Shown in pieces: positions 46,213 to 58,800 of a stretch of 64,000 nucleotides of DNA. How positions within the stretch are numbered: the first letter of the stretch is position 1; each line of letters opens with the position of its first letter. Source of the DNA: Macrostomum hystrix (taxonomy: Eukaryota > Platyhelminthes > Macrostomidae); assembly GCA_950097015.1 (NCBI GenBank), contig CATNEN010000026.1, forward strand, positions 841,001-905,000, read 5' to 3'. A model generated the notes under the pieces. It was not told where the DNA came from. It saw only the letters and a list, made by a program, of their open reading frames with translations, and made no database searches. The position numbers and the translations under genes were made by a program.

Positions 46213-46734
46213 CTAAGATTTTTGTTCTGCGTTGTTTGCTGCCCCCAATGAGAAGGCGCTTGTACTTATTTTATCCTGTCTGCTGTTTGAGTACATGACT
46301 TGGACCTTCTTTGGGTGTGGACTTACTCTCGCAGCCAATCCGCACATGGGATTTGGGAGAAATGAATGAAATGAGTGGGGATCTCTGCTCTCTCTCTTCA
46401 TTGCTCTCTTCCCCTCTTCCTATCTATTACCCTGTCATTAGTGCACCCATGGAACCCTGCCATTGTGCTTGTGCCCCGACTCTGACAGCTGAAAGTAAAT
46501 TATTTTATTCACGTTAGCTTTCTCTCCCCTCTCTCTCCTTGCCGATGTAACTGGGATTTTTGTTGTGAATAACAATCACAAAAATAACATAGCAAGTCAG
46601 TTATATTTTGCCTATATTTCTACTGTTAGTAGGCGCGAAGAGTTTAAGAAGTAAAACCAGTTTTTTTCTCTAAAAATATATAAATTTTAATATCCACTGG
46701 GAGGCTAAGGTTTTGGAGATTCTTTTAAATTCTG
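46213..46734. other. Region upstream of the first visible Ig exon
   Basis: CT-rich near 46380-46430 and otherwise AT-rich. No exon found that could supply the missing 5' part of the Ig gene. Confidence 0.45.
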
Positions 46735-46815
46735 ATCCAATGGTCGGTGGTTCGAGTCTTCATTCAAGGGATAAAATTTGTGTCTTTGAGTGAGACAAAT
46801 GAGCAATAAATTAGT
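46735..46815 (+). mobile_element. SINE head fragment
   Basis: GGTCGGTGGTTCGAGTCTTC followed by TTTGTGTCTTTGAGTGAGAC is a diverged tRNA B-box plus the start of the family B body. It is truncated. Confidence 0.5.
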
Positions 46816-46875
46816 TATAAAAATATATTTCATCTTATACATTGATTCGTACTATTAGTAGTTAAACTATTTACT

Positions 46876-47160
46876 TGATCTTCGATTGCGTCGGACTCAC
46901 GACTTGAAGGTCGGGGGTTCGATTCCCGACTGCACTGGAACAATTTGTGTCCTTTAGCAAGACACTTCCCTCAGCATTACTTCAGTTCACCCAGTTGTTA
47001 AATGGGTACCAGCATTAGCTGGGGTGGGTGTGGCGTCTCCCCAGTCCATGGACTGAACAGCTGTACGCAGCCTTCAGATGCGCCGCGCATTAGCTGCGGC
47101 TGTGCTGTCGGCTGCACATCTGACCCAATTGGGGCAGGTGTAAGCAATTATTATTATTGA
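46876..47160 (+). mobile_element. tRNA-derived SINE family B, most complete copy
   Basis: tRNA-like head with GGACTCACGACTTGAAGGTC and B-box GGGGGTTCGATTCCC, then TGTGTCCTTTAGCAAGACAC and AAATGGGTACCAGCATTAGC, which recall the conserved central domain found in SINEs of many marine animals, then CAGTCCATGGACTGAACAGC and a GC-rich tail, ending in a short (ATT)n run. Bodies of the same family occur at 3105-3275 and 5850-5998. Confidence 0.8.
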
Positions 47161-47329
47161 TCTTCAATTATTCATTTGCGAAAAATGGCATTCCTCTCAA
47201 ATAGTGCTGGCAAAACTATGGCCATGAGCGATTCAATGACAAATACCGTAGAAATGAAAAAACTAATCACGAGTGTCAGTCTAAGTGACTGAGTGGCGTG
47301 AGCGATTAACTTTGGAACAAATCATAACG

Positions 47330-47700
47330 CAGGAGGAATGACTGATTTTTAATGACCAAATAATGAATGACCAATTCCAAATGTCCAAAGGATAAATTAC
47401 TGTTAGTAATTACTATAGGATGAATGAGCGATTGTTAATGACCAAAGGGTGATTGACCAATTGTTAATGACCAAAGGGTGATTGACCAATTGTTAATGAC
47501 CAAAGGGTGATTGACCAATTGTTAATGACCAAATAATTAATGTCCAAATAGTGAATGACCAATTCCAAATGTCCAAAGGATAAATTACTGTTAGTAATTA
47601 CTATAGGATGAATGACCAATTTTTAATGACCAAAGAATGAATGACCGATTGTTAATGACCAAATGGTGATTGACCAATTGTTAATAACCAGAGATAAATG
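47330..47700. repeat. 29-bp minisatellite (TGACCAATTGTTAATGACCA core)
   Basis: Three near-perfect adjacent copies (47440-47530) within a larger set of diverged ones; 47370-47425 recurs at 47558-47620. Confidence 0.92.
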
Positions 47701-48589
47701 GCCGTTTGAAATAAAAACAAAATGACATTTTGATTGACAAGATGAAAACCTTTGCTTATAGAGAAGTTATTTTTCGTTTTATAATTGCTAAAACATGCCA
47801 AACTTATAATTTTTGTATCTTTTATAGTTCTCCAGTATAACCAAGAATATAATAAAAGGGAAATTATTGTCAAGTCTCATACCATATGATTTCTGACTTG
47901 TTTATAGGCGAAAACTTTCTCGACGATGATGACGTAAGACACGAAATACAAGCGTATTTTGCAGTTTTTCCTATTTCTATAGCAGTGCCTCATTGGTAGG
48001 AGGTTGGGCAAAAGCATTGGGAAGATTGAACAGCTAGTGCTTTTGACCTGAGGGCTTGACCTAAAATGACCTTCGGGTCAAAAATCGTTTCTTTGGTCGC
48101 TAGTGGTTTCGCAAGGCTTTGCAATGACAATTCTAATGGAGATGTTTATATACTTTATTGACGGATGTGTGTTTATTTACATTTGTTGCAGTTAAACAAA
48201 ATATTATTGGTTTAAAATAATGAAGAATGCATCATGTACAATAGACACGATAAAGAATGAGAAAAAAGCGATAATGAAACAATTCTAAACTAAATTGAGC
48301 AGTGGCTTCAAATATAAGAGCTAATTAACATTTATGCTAATTTACAGCCAACAGAAACATAGGGTGCGAAAACAAATTAATTGACAAGCGGAGGCACAAT
48401 GCTGATTAGTCAGTTTCGGAGGCCGTGGCAGCGAGAGAACGAATGTTTTCTAATTTCTCCTAGTCTTTCTTCATCGAGAAAAAATGCAAGGCAGTCGTCA
48501 GTAAACTTGCGCTAGACTTGTTAGGCACTAAAAAAGTACATTTAGTTAGCTTTTCCTTGACTTTTGATACGGCGAAGCGACCAACTAGG
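47701..48589. other. Unique AT-rich intergenic DNA
   Basis: No gene recognised. Confidence 0.5.
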
Positions 48590-49395
48590 AGACAAGGCAA
48601 CTTTCTAAGACTAGAGGCAACCTTCTTTGACTGGAGGCAACCCTCTCTGATTGGAGGCAACTTTCTAGGGTTGGAGGCAACTTTCTAGGGTCGGAGGCAA
48701 CTTTCTAGGGTCGGAGGCAACTTTCTAGGGTCGGTGGCAACCTTATCTGGTCGGAGGCAACTTTCTAGGGTCGGTGGCAACTTTATCTGGTCGGAGGCAA
48801 CTTTCTAGGGTCGGAGGCAACCTTATCTGGTCGGAGGCAACTTTCTAGGGTCGGTGGCAACTTTATCTGGTCGGAGGCAACTTTCTAGGGTCGGAGGCAA
48901 CCTTATCTGGTCGGAGGCAACTTTCTAGGGTCGGTGGCAACTTTATCTGGTCGGAGGCAACTTTCTAGGGTCGGAGGCAACCTTATTTGGTCGGAGGCAA
49001 CTTTCTAGGGTCGGTGGCAACTTTATCTGGTCGGAGGCAACTTTCTAGGGTCGGAGGCAACTTTCTAGGGTCGGTGGCAACCTTATCTGGTCGGAGGCAA
49101 CTTTCTAGGGTCGGAGGCAACTTTCTAGGGTCGGTGGCAACTTTATCTGGTCAGAGGCAACTTTCTAGGGTCGGTGGCAACTTTATCTGGTCGGAGTCAA
49201 CTTTCTAGGGTCGGGGGCAACTTTCTAGGGTCGGAGGCAACTTTCTAGGGTCGGAGGCAACCTGAGCTGGTCGGAGGCAACCTGAGCTGGTCGGAAGCAA
49301 CTCTATAGGGTTCGTGGCAACCTTATCGAGTCGGAGGCAACCTCCTAGCTTCGAAGGCAACTTTCAAGGGTCGGAGGCAAGCTTAGAGAGATAAG
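48590..49395. repeat. 20-bp minisatellite, about 40 copies, downstream of the RhoGEF gene
   Basis: Unit CGGAGGCAACTTTCTAGGGT alternating with ggtggcaactttatctggt. The alternation gives 40- to 60-bp higher-order units. It ends about 60 bases from the RhoGEF stop codon, so it lies in the 3' UTR or just beyond. Confidence 0.97.
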
Positions 49396-49453
49396 ACATC
49401 CTTTTCAGACTTGAAGACAGCCTTTCAACTTCCTAGGCAGCATTATCGGACAG

Positions 49454-49816
49454 TCAATAGCAGTCAGTCGGGCCCAGCTGCCAGCCGCTGATCTCGCCGA
49501 GCCTTCTGGTGATGCAGCCGCGCCACAGCATCTTGGCCTCGGAGCTGGGCGCCTCCAGCAGTAGCGTGCGGCCTCCGGCGAAGGACAAGCAGAGCAGCTT
49601 GGCATTATGAGCAAAGTCAAATTGAGCCGAGCAGCACTCAACCAGACGAAGCGGCTGCCCGAGAATCGCCGAGGCGGCCGCTGACATTGCTTGGAGGTCT
49701 TGGCCGCGACGCGGCGCTAGGATCAGCAGATCCGGCAGCAGCATGGCGTGCGCGGCGATGGAAGCCGGCAGCTGGCGAGAGTCGCGGCAGTGCCAGATGA
49801 GATCGCCTGAGAGAAT

Positions 49817-49868
<52 letters not shown>

Positions 49869-49886
49869 GCGCTGTTACTGTGCTGA
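49454..49886 (-). CDS. RhoGEF exon 5 (polyQ and PH domain, stop)
   Basis: Acceptor CTGTTACAG^T completes codon TG+T. A run of about 17 Gln, from 16 perfect CAG triplets at 49818-49867, is followed by the PH domain: LSGDLIWHCRD, MLLPDLLILAPRR, NAKLLCLSFAGG and the C-terminal helix with Trp (SEAKMLWRGCITRRL). Confidence 0.85.
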
Positions 49887-52800
49887 CTGTAACAGCAGAA
49901 AAGAGATTAAATAATAATAATAATAATTTGACGATAGAATCGGAGCTACGGATTTCTTGAACTCACCAGTAGGACTGTGCCCCGCAATGGCTGCACCATT
50001 GATGCTGCCGCTGCTGCTGACGCTGTTCCACCGTCGGATCAGCCGACGACACTCCAGACGATGAAGCCACCAAACTCCTGGCTGTTGGCGACATTGTGGC
50101 GTCGGCCTCTTCAACAGCGGCGGCATCTTTAAAGTCGCGCTCATTTTTGCCAGCAGGTCGATTGTAGTCTTTGTAGTCTTCCGCGTCGTCATCTTCGTCA
50201 TAGTCTTCGTTGTCGTCGTCGTAAAATTCTTCGGCAGTTAGCGCCGTCTGCTGCTGCTGCTGCTGCTGCTCAAGAGACACAGCGCAATGCTCTAGACTCT
50301 GCGCTACATCTTCCGCGAACATGTGGTCATAGTGCGACATCGGCGTCGCTTCCAGAAGGTCGTGAAAAATTTCCGCCAACCGGCGCAGATGCCTCAGCGG
50401 CTCCGTCAGGCAGCGGCGAAGCGGCTGCAGTGGCGCCGGGGCGGTCCGGCGGGCCAGGCGCAGCGCCGCCCGCGCCTCCGGACACGCGGCCAGGAGGGCT
50501 CGAAGCAGGCGCAGTGCCGTGGCGCTCAGATTCTCGGCGTAGTCGCGGTAGTCGTCGCACAGCTGGAACAGCCGGCCCCGGTAGATCTGGCCGGCGTTGT
50601 CAACGAAGCCGTGCAGGCTCTGCGAGTGCCGGATGAGGCTGAGAGAGGCGCAGCTCGACTCCAGCAGGTCCTCCAGGTTGAAGAACAGCGCCCGCTGCTC
50701 GTCGGCGGTCAGGAATTCGCTCAGTCGGCTGGCGTAGAACTGACGACAGGCGGCTACAGTCAGGGCGAAGGCCTCCTCGCTGGCTGCCAGACGGGACACG
50801 GCAGCCTGGCGGGCCGCCTCCAGCGCGGCTTCGCTCTTCGCCTCCTCGGCTTTGAAAGCTTCGGCGGCGACTTGAGCAACGCGAGACGAGCAAGATGGCA
50901 CTGGCGGATAAAAATGCCTCGGCGGCGGTGGCGGCGGTTGCTGCGGCTGCGGCGAAACCTGCGGCTGGTTTAACCGTCGGGACAACGAGAACGTGCTGAA
51001 TGGTTGCTGAAGCGGCTCCTGCTGCTGCTGTTGTTGCCAAGGACTCGCTAAGGCCTGACCGTTCGCTCTATCTATATCAGCCAGCCACCGTTGAACCTTA
51101 ATCACTAGTCGGCCATGGCTTTGCCTGTCCGGTCAGTGCGAGATGTTAAAAGTACATAGAAACGGAAATAAAACGAGCAGCTAAGATACTGTGAGACTGT
51201 TGTCGGAAAGTTTGAGTCACTGGGTTTGACAGACAGAACCGCGTTTTCATTGCTAATTTTCCATATAAGGTGAGTCATCGTCGAGTCCAATGGTAATAAT
51301 GCATTCATTTATCCTATTGTTGCTCACTCATTGAGTTGTAATTCTTTGTGTCACCTTAGACAGACTGCTCAGAAATCTACTCAAACTGGGGAGGGAGCTG
51401 CTCACAGACCTGAGTCAGCTAGCTAACTGCTTATCTGGTTTCCTAACACACACATTGCACACAGGGTGCAGTGCCACATGCAGTCCTTTGGGCAAACAGG
51501 CACCGGCTAGCCACCCCCTGGAGACAAGGCCCGCCCGCCACATTGGGCACTTTAGTAGACATTTTATGCACCTTTTCTACCAATTTTATACGCCATTTTT
51601 TACGAACAAATAAGTCTTGCCTGTCTCCTCTCTGCTCTGCTCTGGTTAGGCAGGACAGTTGCTGGGAGCCCGGAGCAGCTGCAAGTGCTCATGCGGCCAA
51701 CAACCCCAACAGAACGTGGAGAAAAAAGCTAAAGAAAAAATATAACAAGCACGGGACCAGGTATGCATGCGGAAGGCCCGCTTCTCTTCAGGTCTCCGAC
51801 AGGTCAGGGGTCGACGGCCTTAGCTGTTTCGCGACACTTCAAAAAAAGAGGGAGAGCTGGGAAGAGATCAGACAGGGGAAAGATGAGACGCGAGAGAGAT
51901 GAGACAGGAGAGAGATAAGACAGAGGAGAGATGAGACACGAGAGAGATGAGACACGAGAGAGATGCGACACGAGAGAGATGAGACACGAGAGAGATGAGA
52001 CACGAGAGAGATGAGACACGAGAGAGATAAGACAGGAGAGAGATGAGACGGGAGAGATGAGACATGAGAGAGATGAGACACGAGAGAGATGAGACACGAG
52101 AGAGATGAGACACGAGAGAGATAAGACAGAGGAGAGATGAGACACGAGTGAGATGAGACCTTGAGCTACAAGGAGGTTGCCGGCCCCCAGTCGTTCTTGT
52201 CATTCTTATACTCGCAGCCTACAAGACTAAATGCGCCAGTTTTGCAACTGTATTTTTAGTGAATGCTTCTTTCTGTCTCTCCCAGACCTGGCAAAGCCAC
52301 ACCCCATCTTCTCGCTCTTTTTCAGTCAGAAAAGATAAGTCTTCTTGGCTAGGACTGAATTAATATGAACTGCACCGCAGAAGGCATTCTCATTTGTATA
52401 AAATCTTTATGATTTTATTTCTTTTCTCTATTTTTCTTTTTTCGTTCTAGGTTTTCCGTGCAGGGTCAACTGGGGCCAGGTCGGTTTAACAAAAAAATAA
52501 ATTTGACCTAAGGAAGCCTTTTGTATAGCATTCACTGTGAGACGAAATTGCAGAGAAGTTAGAAGACAAAAGGCTTGATAAATTTTCGTAGAGAAAAGAC
52601 ATTCTTCTGAAGGACTTGTTACTTTTTTTTCCCAAACTCAAATCCTCCAGGAAGTTTCAAATTTCAAACCCGCTTCCCTCTAACCTCAAAATCCACTTCT
52701 CCCATGATCTCAAATCCGCTCCCTTCTGATCTCAAATCCGCTCCCTTCTGATCTCAAATCCGCTCCCTTCTGGTCTCAAATCCGCTCCCTTCTGATCTCA

Positions 52801-55800
52801 AATCCGCTCCCTTCTGATCTCAAATCCGCTCCCTTCTGATCTCAAATCCGCTCCCTTCTGATCTCAAATCCGCTCCCTTCTGATCTCAAATCCGCTCCCT
52901 TCTGATCTCAAATCCGCTCCCTTCTGATCTCAAATCCGCTCCCTTCTGATCTCAAATCCTCTACTACCCAATCTCAAATCCGCTCCCTTCCGATCTCAAA
53001 TCCTCTACTACCCAATCTCAAATCCGCTCCCTTTTAATCTCGAATCCGCTCCCTTCCGATCTCAAATCCTCTACTACCTAATCTCAAATCCGCTCCCTTC
53101 CGATCTCAAATCGCTTTTCGCTAAAAGTCGCATATCTACATCATCTTTTTTTCCAATGCTTTAATCATAATGCATTGCTATCATTACAATCTACTCAAGC
53201 GGCATGCCTACTAATTACCTTTTCGTTCACCAAACACATACGCATAATGAGCGGTGTTTCCTCACTCACTATTAATCATTCATTCTGTTTGGTTGAGTTG
53301 AGTTTCTTTGAAAGCGAGTTAACGGAAACAACTGTTTTGTTACAACTAAGTCGGGGAGTCTTTGTTCTCCCGCCTCCCTGGGTTGTCGCATTGTGTCGAC
53401 AATAAAAAACCATGCAAATTACGTTTTTTATCCCACTGCACACAGAGGGAGGAAAATTATCCTCAACTTCGATGTATCTGACAAAAGAAGTGTAAGGCTC
53501 GCATGCATAGCCGTGAATTTGAGCATTGTGTCACTCATGACTCCCAATCTCCTAGTTTTTTATCCCATTAAGCCCAGTGGGATAAAAAATCCGTAAGCTC
53601 TTGAGTGGAAATAGGGATGGGCTTCGGGGTTTCGCAAGGAATTCGCTTGCACCAATTGGTCCTTGGTGATTGTCCCAATTATCGATTTCCCAAATTATCC
53701 CAATTTTAAATTTCCGAAATATTAAAAAACTCTAGATTTGAAAAACATAATTAATATCCTCGATTTTCCTATTGTATCTCTCTCCTTCTCTCTCACTATC
53801 AATCTCTAGAGAGATTTAGATAAAATAATTTTTCTATTGGGAGAATGACAGGGATGGAGAGATATTGATAGTGAGAGGTATTGATAGTGAGATTGATAGT
53901 GAGATTGATAGTGAGAGAGATTGATAGTGAGAGATATTGATAGTGAGAGATATTGATAGTGAGATTGATGGTGAGAGATATTGATAGTGAGATTGATAGC
54001 GAGAGATATTGATAGTGAGATTGATAGTGAGAGATTGATTGTGAGAGATATTGATAGTGAGATTGATAGTGAGAGATATTGAAAGTGAGATTGATAGTGA
54101 GAGAGAAAGATAGATATTGATAGTGAGAGAGATTGATAGTGAGAGAGCCTTTGATAGTGAGAGAGATTGATAGTGAGAGAGAAAGATAGATATTGATAGT
54201 GAGATTGATAGTGAGAGAGAAAGATAGATATTGATAGTGAGAGAGATTGATAGTGACAGAGCGTTTGATAGTGAGAGAGATTGATAGTGAGAGATTAATA
54301 GTGAGAGATATTGATAGTGAGATTGATAGTGAGAGATATTGAAAGTGAGATTGATAGTCAGAGAGAAAGATAGATATTGATAGTGAGATTGATAGTAAGA
54401 GAGAAAGATAGATATTGATAGTGAGAGAGATTGATAGTGAGAGAGCCTTTGATAGTGAGAGAGATTGATAGTGAGAGAGAAAGATAGATATTGATAGTGA
54501 GATTGATAGTAAGAGAGAAAGATAGATATTGATAGTGAGAGAGATTGATAGTGAGAGAGCCTTTGATAGTGAGAGAGATTGATAGTGAGAGAGAGATTGA
54601 TAGTGGGAGAGAGATTGATAGTGAGAGAGATTGATAGTGAGTGATTGATAGTGGGAGAGAGATTGATAGTGAGAGTGATTGATAGTGGCAGAGAGATTGA
54701 TAGTGAGAGTGATTGATAGTGAGAGAGATTGATAGTGAGAGAGAGATTGATAGTGGGAGAGAGATTGATAGTGAGAGAGATTGATAGTGGGAGAGAGATT
54801 GATAGTGAGAGAGAAAGATAGATATTGATAGTGAGAGAGATTGATAGTGAGAGAGATTGAAAGTGAGAGAGATTGATAGTGAGAGAGGAGACAAGCATAA
54901 TTTATTTGATTCTTCCAACAATAAACTTCTTCATTTTCCTCATGTTTCCGAAATCCCAAATGAAAGCACATCCAAATTTGGTAGAAAAAAACAAACAGGC
55001 CACCCTGAACAGCCCAACGAACTGCCCCTTCCCCGGATCCCCAAAAAACAAAGAAATCCCAAAAAAATGTTTGTCATAACTTCAGGGCGGACGAACAAAG
55101 CAACACGACCATGGACCCGGTGCAGACATTGCCCACTGTCTGGACTAGATTGGAGTCGTTTAATATGAAAGAATACTGCCTGGCTGTCTGTCTGTCGGCT
55201 CTCTGTTTTTTTTAACAAAGACCTGAATTGCTAGCCGTGACTGCACAGGCACGTTAATAAATCTAACCAGACCAGCTGAAAAGTCTGATCAGGAGATATT
55301 GGGACTGGAGGTCCCATATGGATGATACAGCTGCCGTTTTCCTAAAATTGTCTCCACTATCTATCTCTCTCTCACTATCAATCTCTCTCTCACTATCAAT
55401 CTCTCTCACTATCAAGTATCAATCTCTCTCACTGTCAAAGTCTCTCTCACTATCAATCTCTCTCTCAATATCAATCTCTCTCACTATCAAGTATCAATCT
55501 CTCTCACTATCAAGTATCAATCTCTCTCACTGTCAAAGTCTCTCTCACTATCAATCTCTCTCTCACTATCAATCTCTCTCACTATCAATCTCTCTCTCAC
55601 TATCAATCTCTCTCACTATCAATCTCTCTCTCACTATCAATCTCTCTCACTATTAAGTATCAATCTCTCTCACTATCAAGTATCAATCTCTCTCACTATC
55701 AAGTATCAATCTCTCTCACTATCAAGTATCAATCTCTCTCACTGTCAAAGTCTCTCTCACTATCAATCTCTCTCTCACTATCAATCTCTCTCACTATCAA

Positions 55801-58800
55801 TCTCTCTCTCACTATCAATCTCTCTCTCACTATCAATCTCTCTCACTATCAATCTCTCTCACTATCAATCACTCTCACTATCAAGTATCAATCTCTCTCA
55901 CTATCAAGTATCAATCTCTCTCACTGTCAAAGTCTCTCTCACTATCAATCTCTCTCACTATCAATCTCTCTCTCACTATCAATCTCTCTCACTATCAATC
56001 TCTCTCACTATCAATCACTCTCACTATCAAGTATCAATCTCTCTCACTATCAAGTATCAATCTCTCTCACTGTCAAAGTCTCTCTCACTATCAATCTTTC
56101 TCTCACTATCAATCTCTCTCACTATCAATCTCTCTAACTATCAATCTCTCTCACTATCAATCTCTCTCACTATCAATGCCTCTCTCACTATCAATGTCTC
56201 TATCAATCTCTCTAACTGTCAATCTCTCTCTCACTATCAATGTCTTTCTCACTATCAATGTCTCTCTCACTATCAATCTCTCTCACTATCAATCTCTCTC
56301 ACTATCAATCTCTCTCTCAATCTCTCAATCTCACTATCAATCTCTCTCACTATCAATCTCTCTCACTATCAATCTCTCTCACTATCAATGTATCTCTCAC
56401 TATCAATGTATCTCTCACTATCAATCTCTCCCTCTCTCAAAACTGTTTAAGGTAGGGCAACTATCTGATAGGAAAACATCAATGCATTTGTATATGAATC
56501 CACAATTGTACTACGGGTGTGTCATAAGTAATGTCACTGTGGTTGTTGTGCGGGAACCCAAAGCAATAATCATCCAAATATATTATATTCTGAAAGTACA
56601 TTTATTGAGAAGTTGCCACCACACCTGAGCAGCAATTTTAATGTCTATGGCCAAAACTGTCGCAAGAATTTGTTAATCAGATTTAGCAAGTGCAACACGA
56701 TGAAATCTTCTTTTTGCAACGAGCAAAACTCAACATGAATCACGACAAGACGCACATCCAGTTCTACGCTTTCATTCGCTTCAAGCTTGGAAAATCTGCA
56801 CTTGAAGTAGAGGAGGATCTCCGGAACACACTGCCAGACAACTGCCCAACTCGCAGGACAATTTACAGGTGGTTTCAGAACTTTACTGATCCTGGGTTCG
56901 AATTGGGAGATGCCGCCAGATCTGGACGACCATGTTCAACCAGGACAATAGAGAACATCGAAGTCATCAGCGACCTGGTCAAGGAAGACCCGCGGCAGTG
57001 TCAGGGAGCTAGCGGACTGCTTGGAGATTGATTTCAAGACAGTCCATCGCATCTTGACAGAGGATCTCCATCTCCGAAACGTCTGCTCGGTCTGGGTACC
57101 CCATGACCTCACTGCGGACCAACGTCAGGCCCGGACCAACTGCCTGGCTGTTGAGGATGAGACCTGGCTCCACCTGGATGGCAAAAGCAGTAAGGCAGAC
57201 AATCGCTGCTGGCTGGGAGCTGGGGACTCCAGGCTGACTGTGACCAGGAGGTCCATCTCAGACAAGAAGACCATGCTGCTGGTGGCATTCACGCCAAACA
57301 AACGAGTCTCCATCTGTACAACTCCGCCAAACACCAAGGTCGATGGCCAGTACTTCATCGACTTTGTCCGACACACTGGGAACCTCTGGCGCACGCTCCG
57401 GTCAAACCCGATTCACCTGAACGAAGTTCTGTGGCAGATGGACAACGCACGGACCCACACCTGTCAGGCTGTTTCGGATTTTCTGGCTGGACAGCGAGTA
57501 AATCTGCTCTGGCAGAGTCCCTACAGCCCAGACTTCAACTTGTGCGACAGGTTTCTCTTTAAATGGCTGAAGGCAGACTTTTCCCAGAGAAGTTTCGCAA
57601 ACCATGATGAGGTCAAAGAAGCCGCGTTGCACTGGTTCCGACAGCTGGAGGAAAAACACCTGCAGGCTGAGGTAGAGAAGCTGTACGAGCACTGCCAGAG
57701 GGTGATTGATATTGGGGGACACTATGTTGTTGATTGATACAGTTTCGTTCATCTGCGATTGTTAGTTGGTCTGTTTTACCCTCAGTGACATTACTTATGA
57801 CACACCCGAAGTACAAACGCAGACCCTTCTGGGTTCTGAATCTTAGAGTTTTTAACTTTCGAAATTAATCAGATGACGAAGAATGTCCTATTCAGTAATA
57901 GAGTATATTTACTCCCGCTGTTTTCTGATTCAATTCAATTGTTAGTATTTGAACTCAAGGCTCACCTGATGGCCTGCACAACCCTATCGCAGCAGCAGCT
58001 GAGTACGGAGTCGCCGTTGACTGACACGACGATGTCGCCGCTGCGTATGCCGGCCAGGCCTGCTGCTGAACCGGCGTCAACTTTGCCAACACGGGTGGGC
58101 TGGGATCCAACCAGAGTGAAACCGTAGCCGCCATGGCAACTGCGAGACAGAGTGAACTGCGGGACAGGGGATTGGTTTGGCGACAGTCTGTGAGACGGTG
58201 GACCTGGAGAGTCAGGTGAGAACCCGATCTCTTCAGGTGAGAACCTGATCTCTTCAGGTCACAGTCTGATCTCTTCAGGTCACAGTCTGATCTCTTCAGG
58301 TCACAGTCTGATTGATCTCTTCAGGTCACAGTCTGATCTCTTCAGATCACAGTCGATCTCTTCAGGTAAGAACCTGATCTCTTCAGGTAAGAACCTGATC
58401 TCTTCAGGTAAGAACCTGATCTCTTCAGGTAAGAACCCGATCTCTTCAGGTGAGAACCCGATCTCTTCAGGTGAGAACCTGATCTCTTCAGGTCACAGTC
58501 TGATCTCTTCAGGTCACAGTCTGATCTCTTCAGGTCACAGTCTGATCTCTTCAGGTCACAGTCTGATCTCTTCAGATCACAGTCGATCTCTTCAGGTAAG
58601 AACCTGATCTCTTCAGGTAAGAACCTGATCTCTTCAGGTAAGAACCTGATCTCTTCAGGTAAGAACCTGATCTCTTCAGGTGAGAACCCGATCTCTTCAG
58701 GAAAGAATGCAGTCACCCAGCCCAAGAATTTTTCTCACCGTTCTCTGCTCAGTCCGTCCGCTTGGCTTGTCTCCAAGATCGTCTCCAAGGTTGACGACGC

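Noticed and set aside
46890-46935. tRNA gene
   Set aside because: The B-box-like GGTTCGATTCCC is present but the acceptor stem and cloverleaf are not, and it is joined to a SINE body repeated elsewhere.
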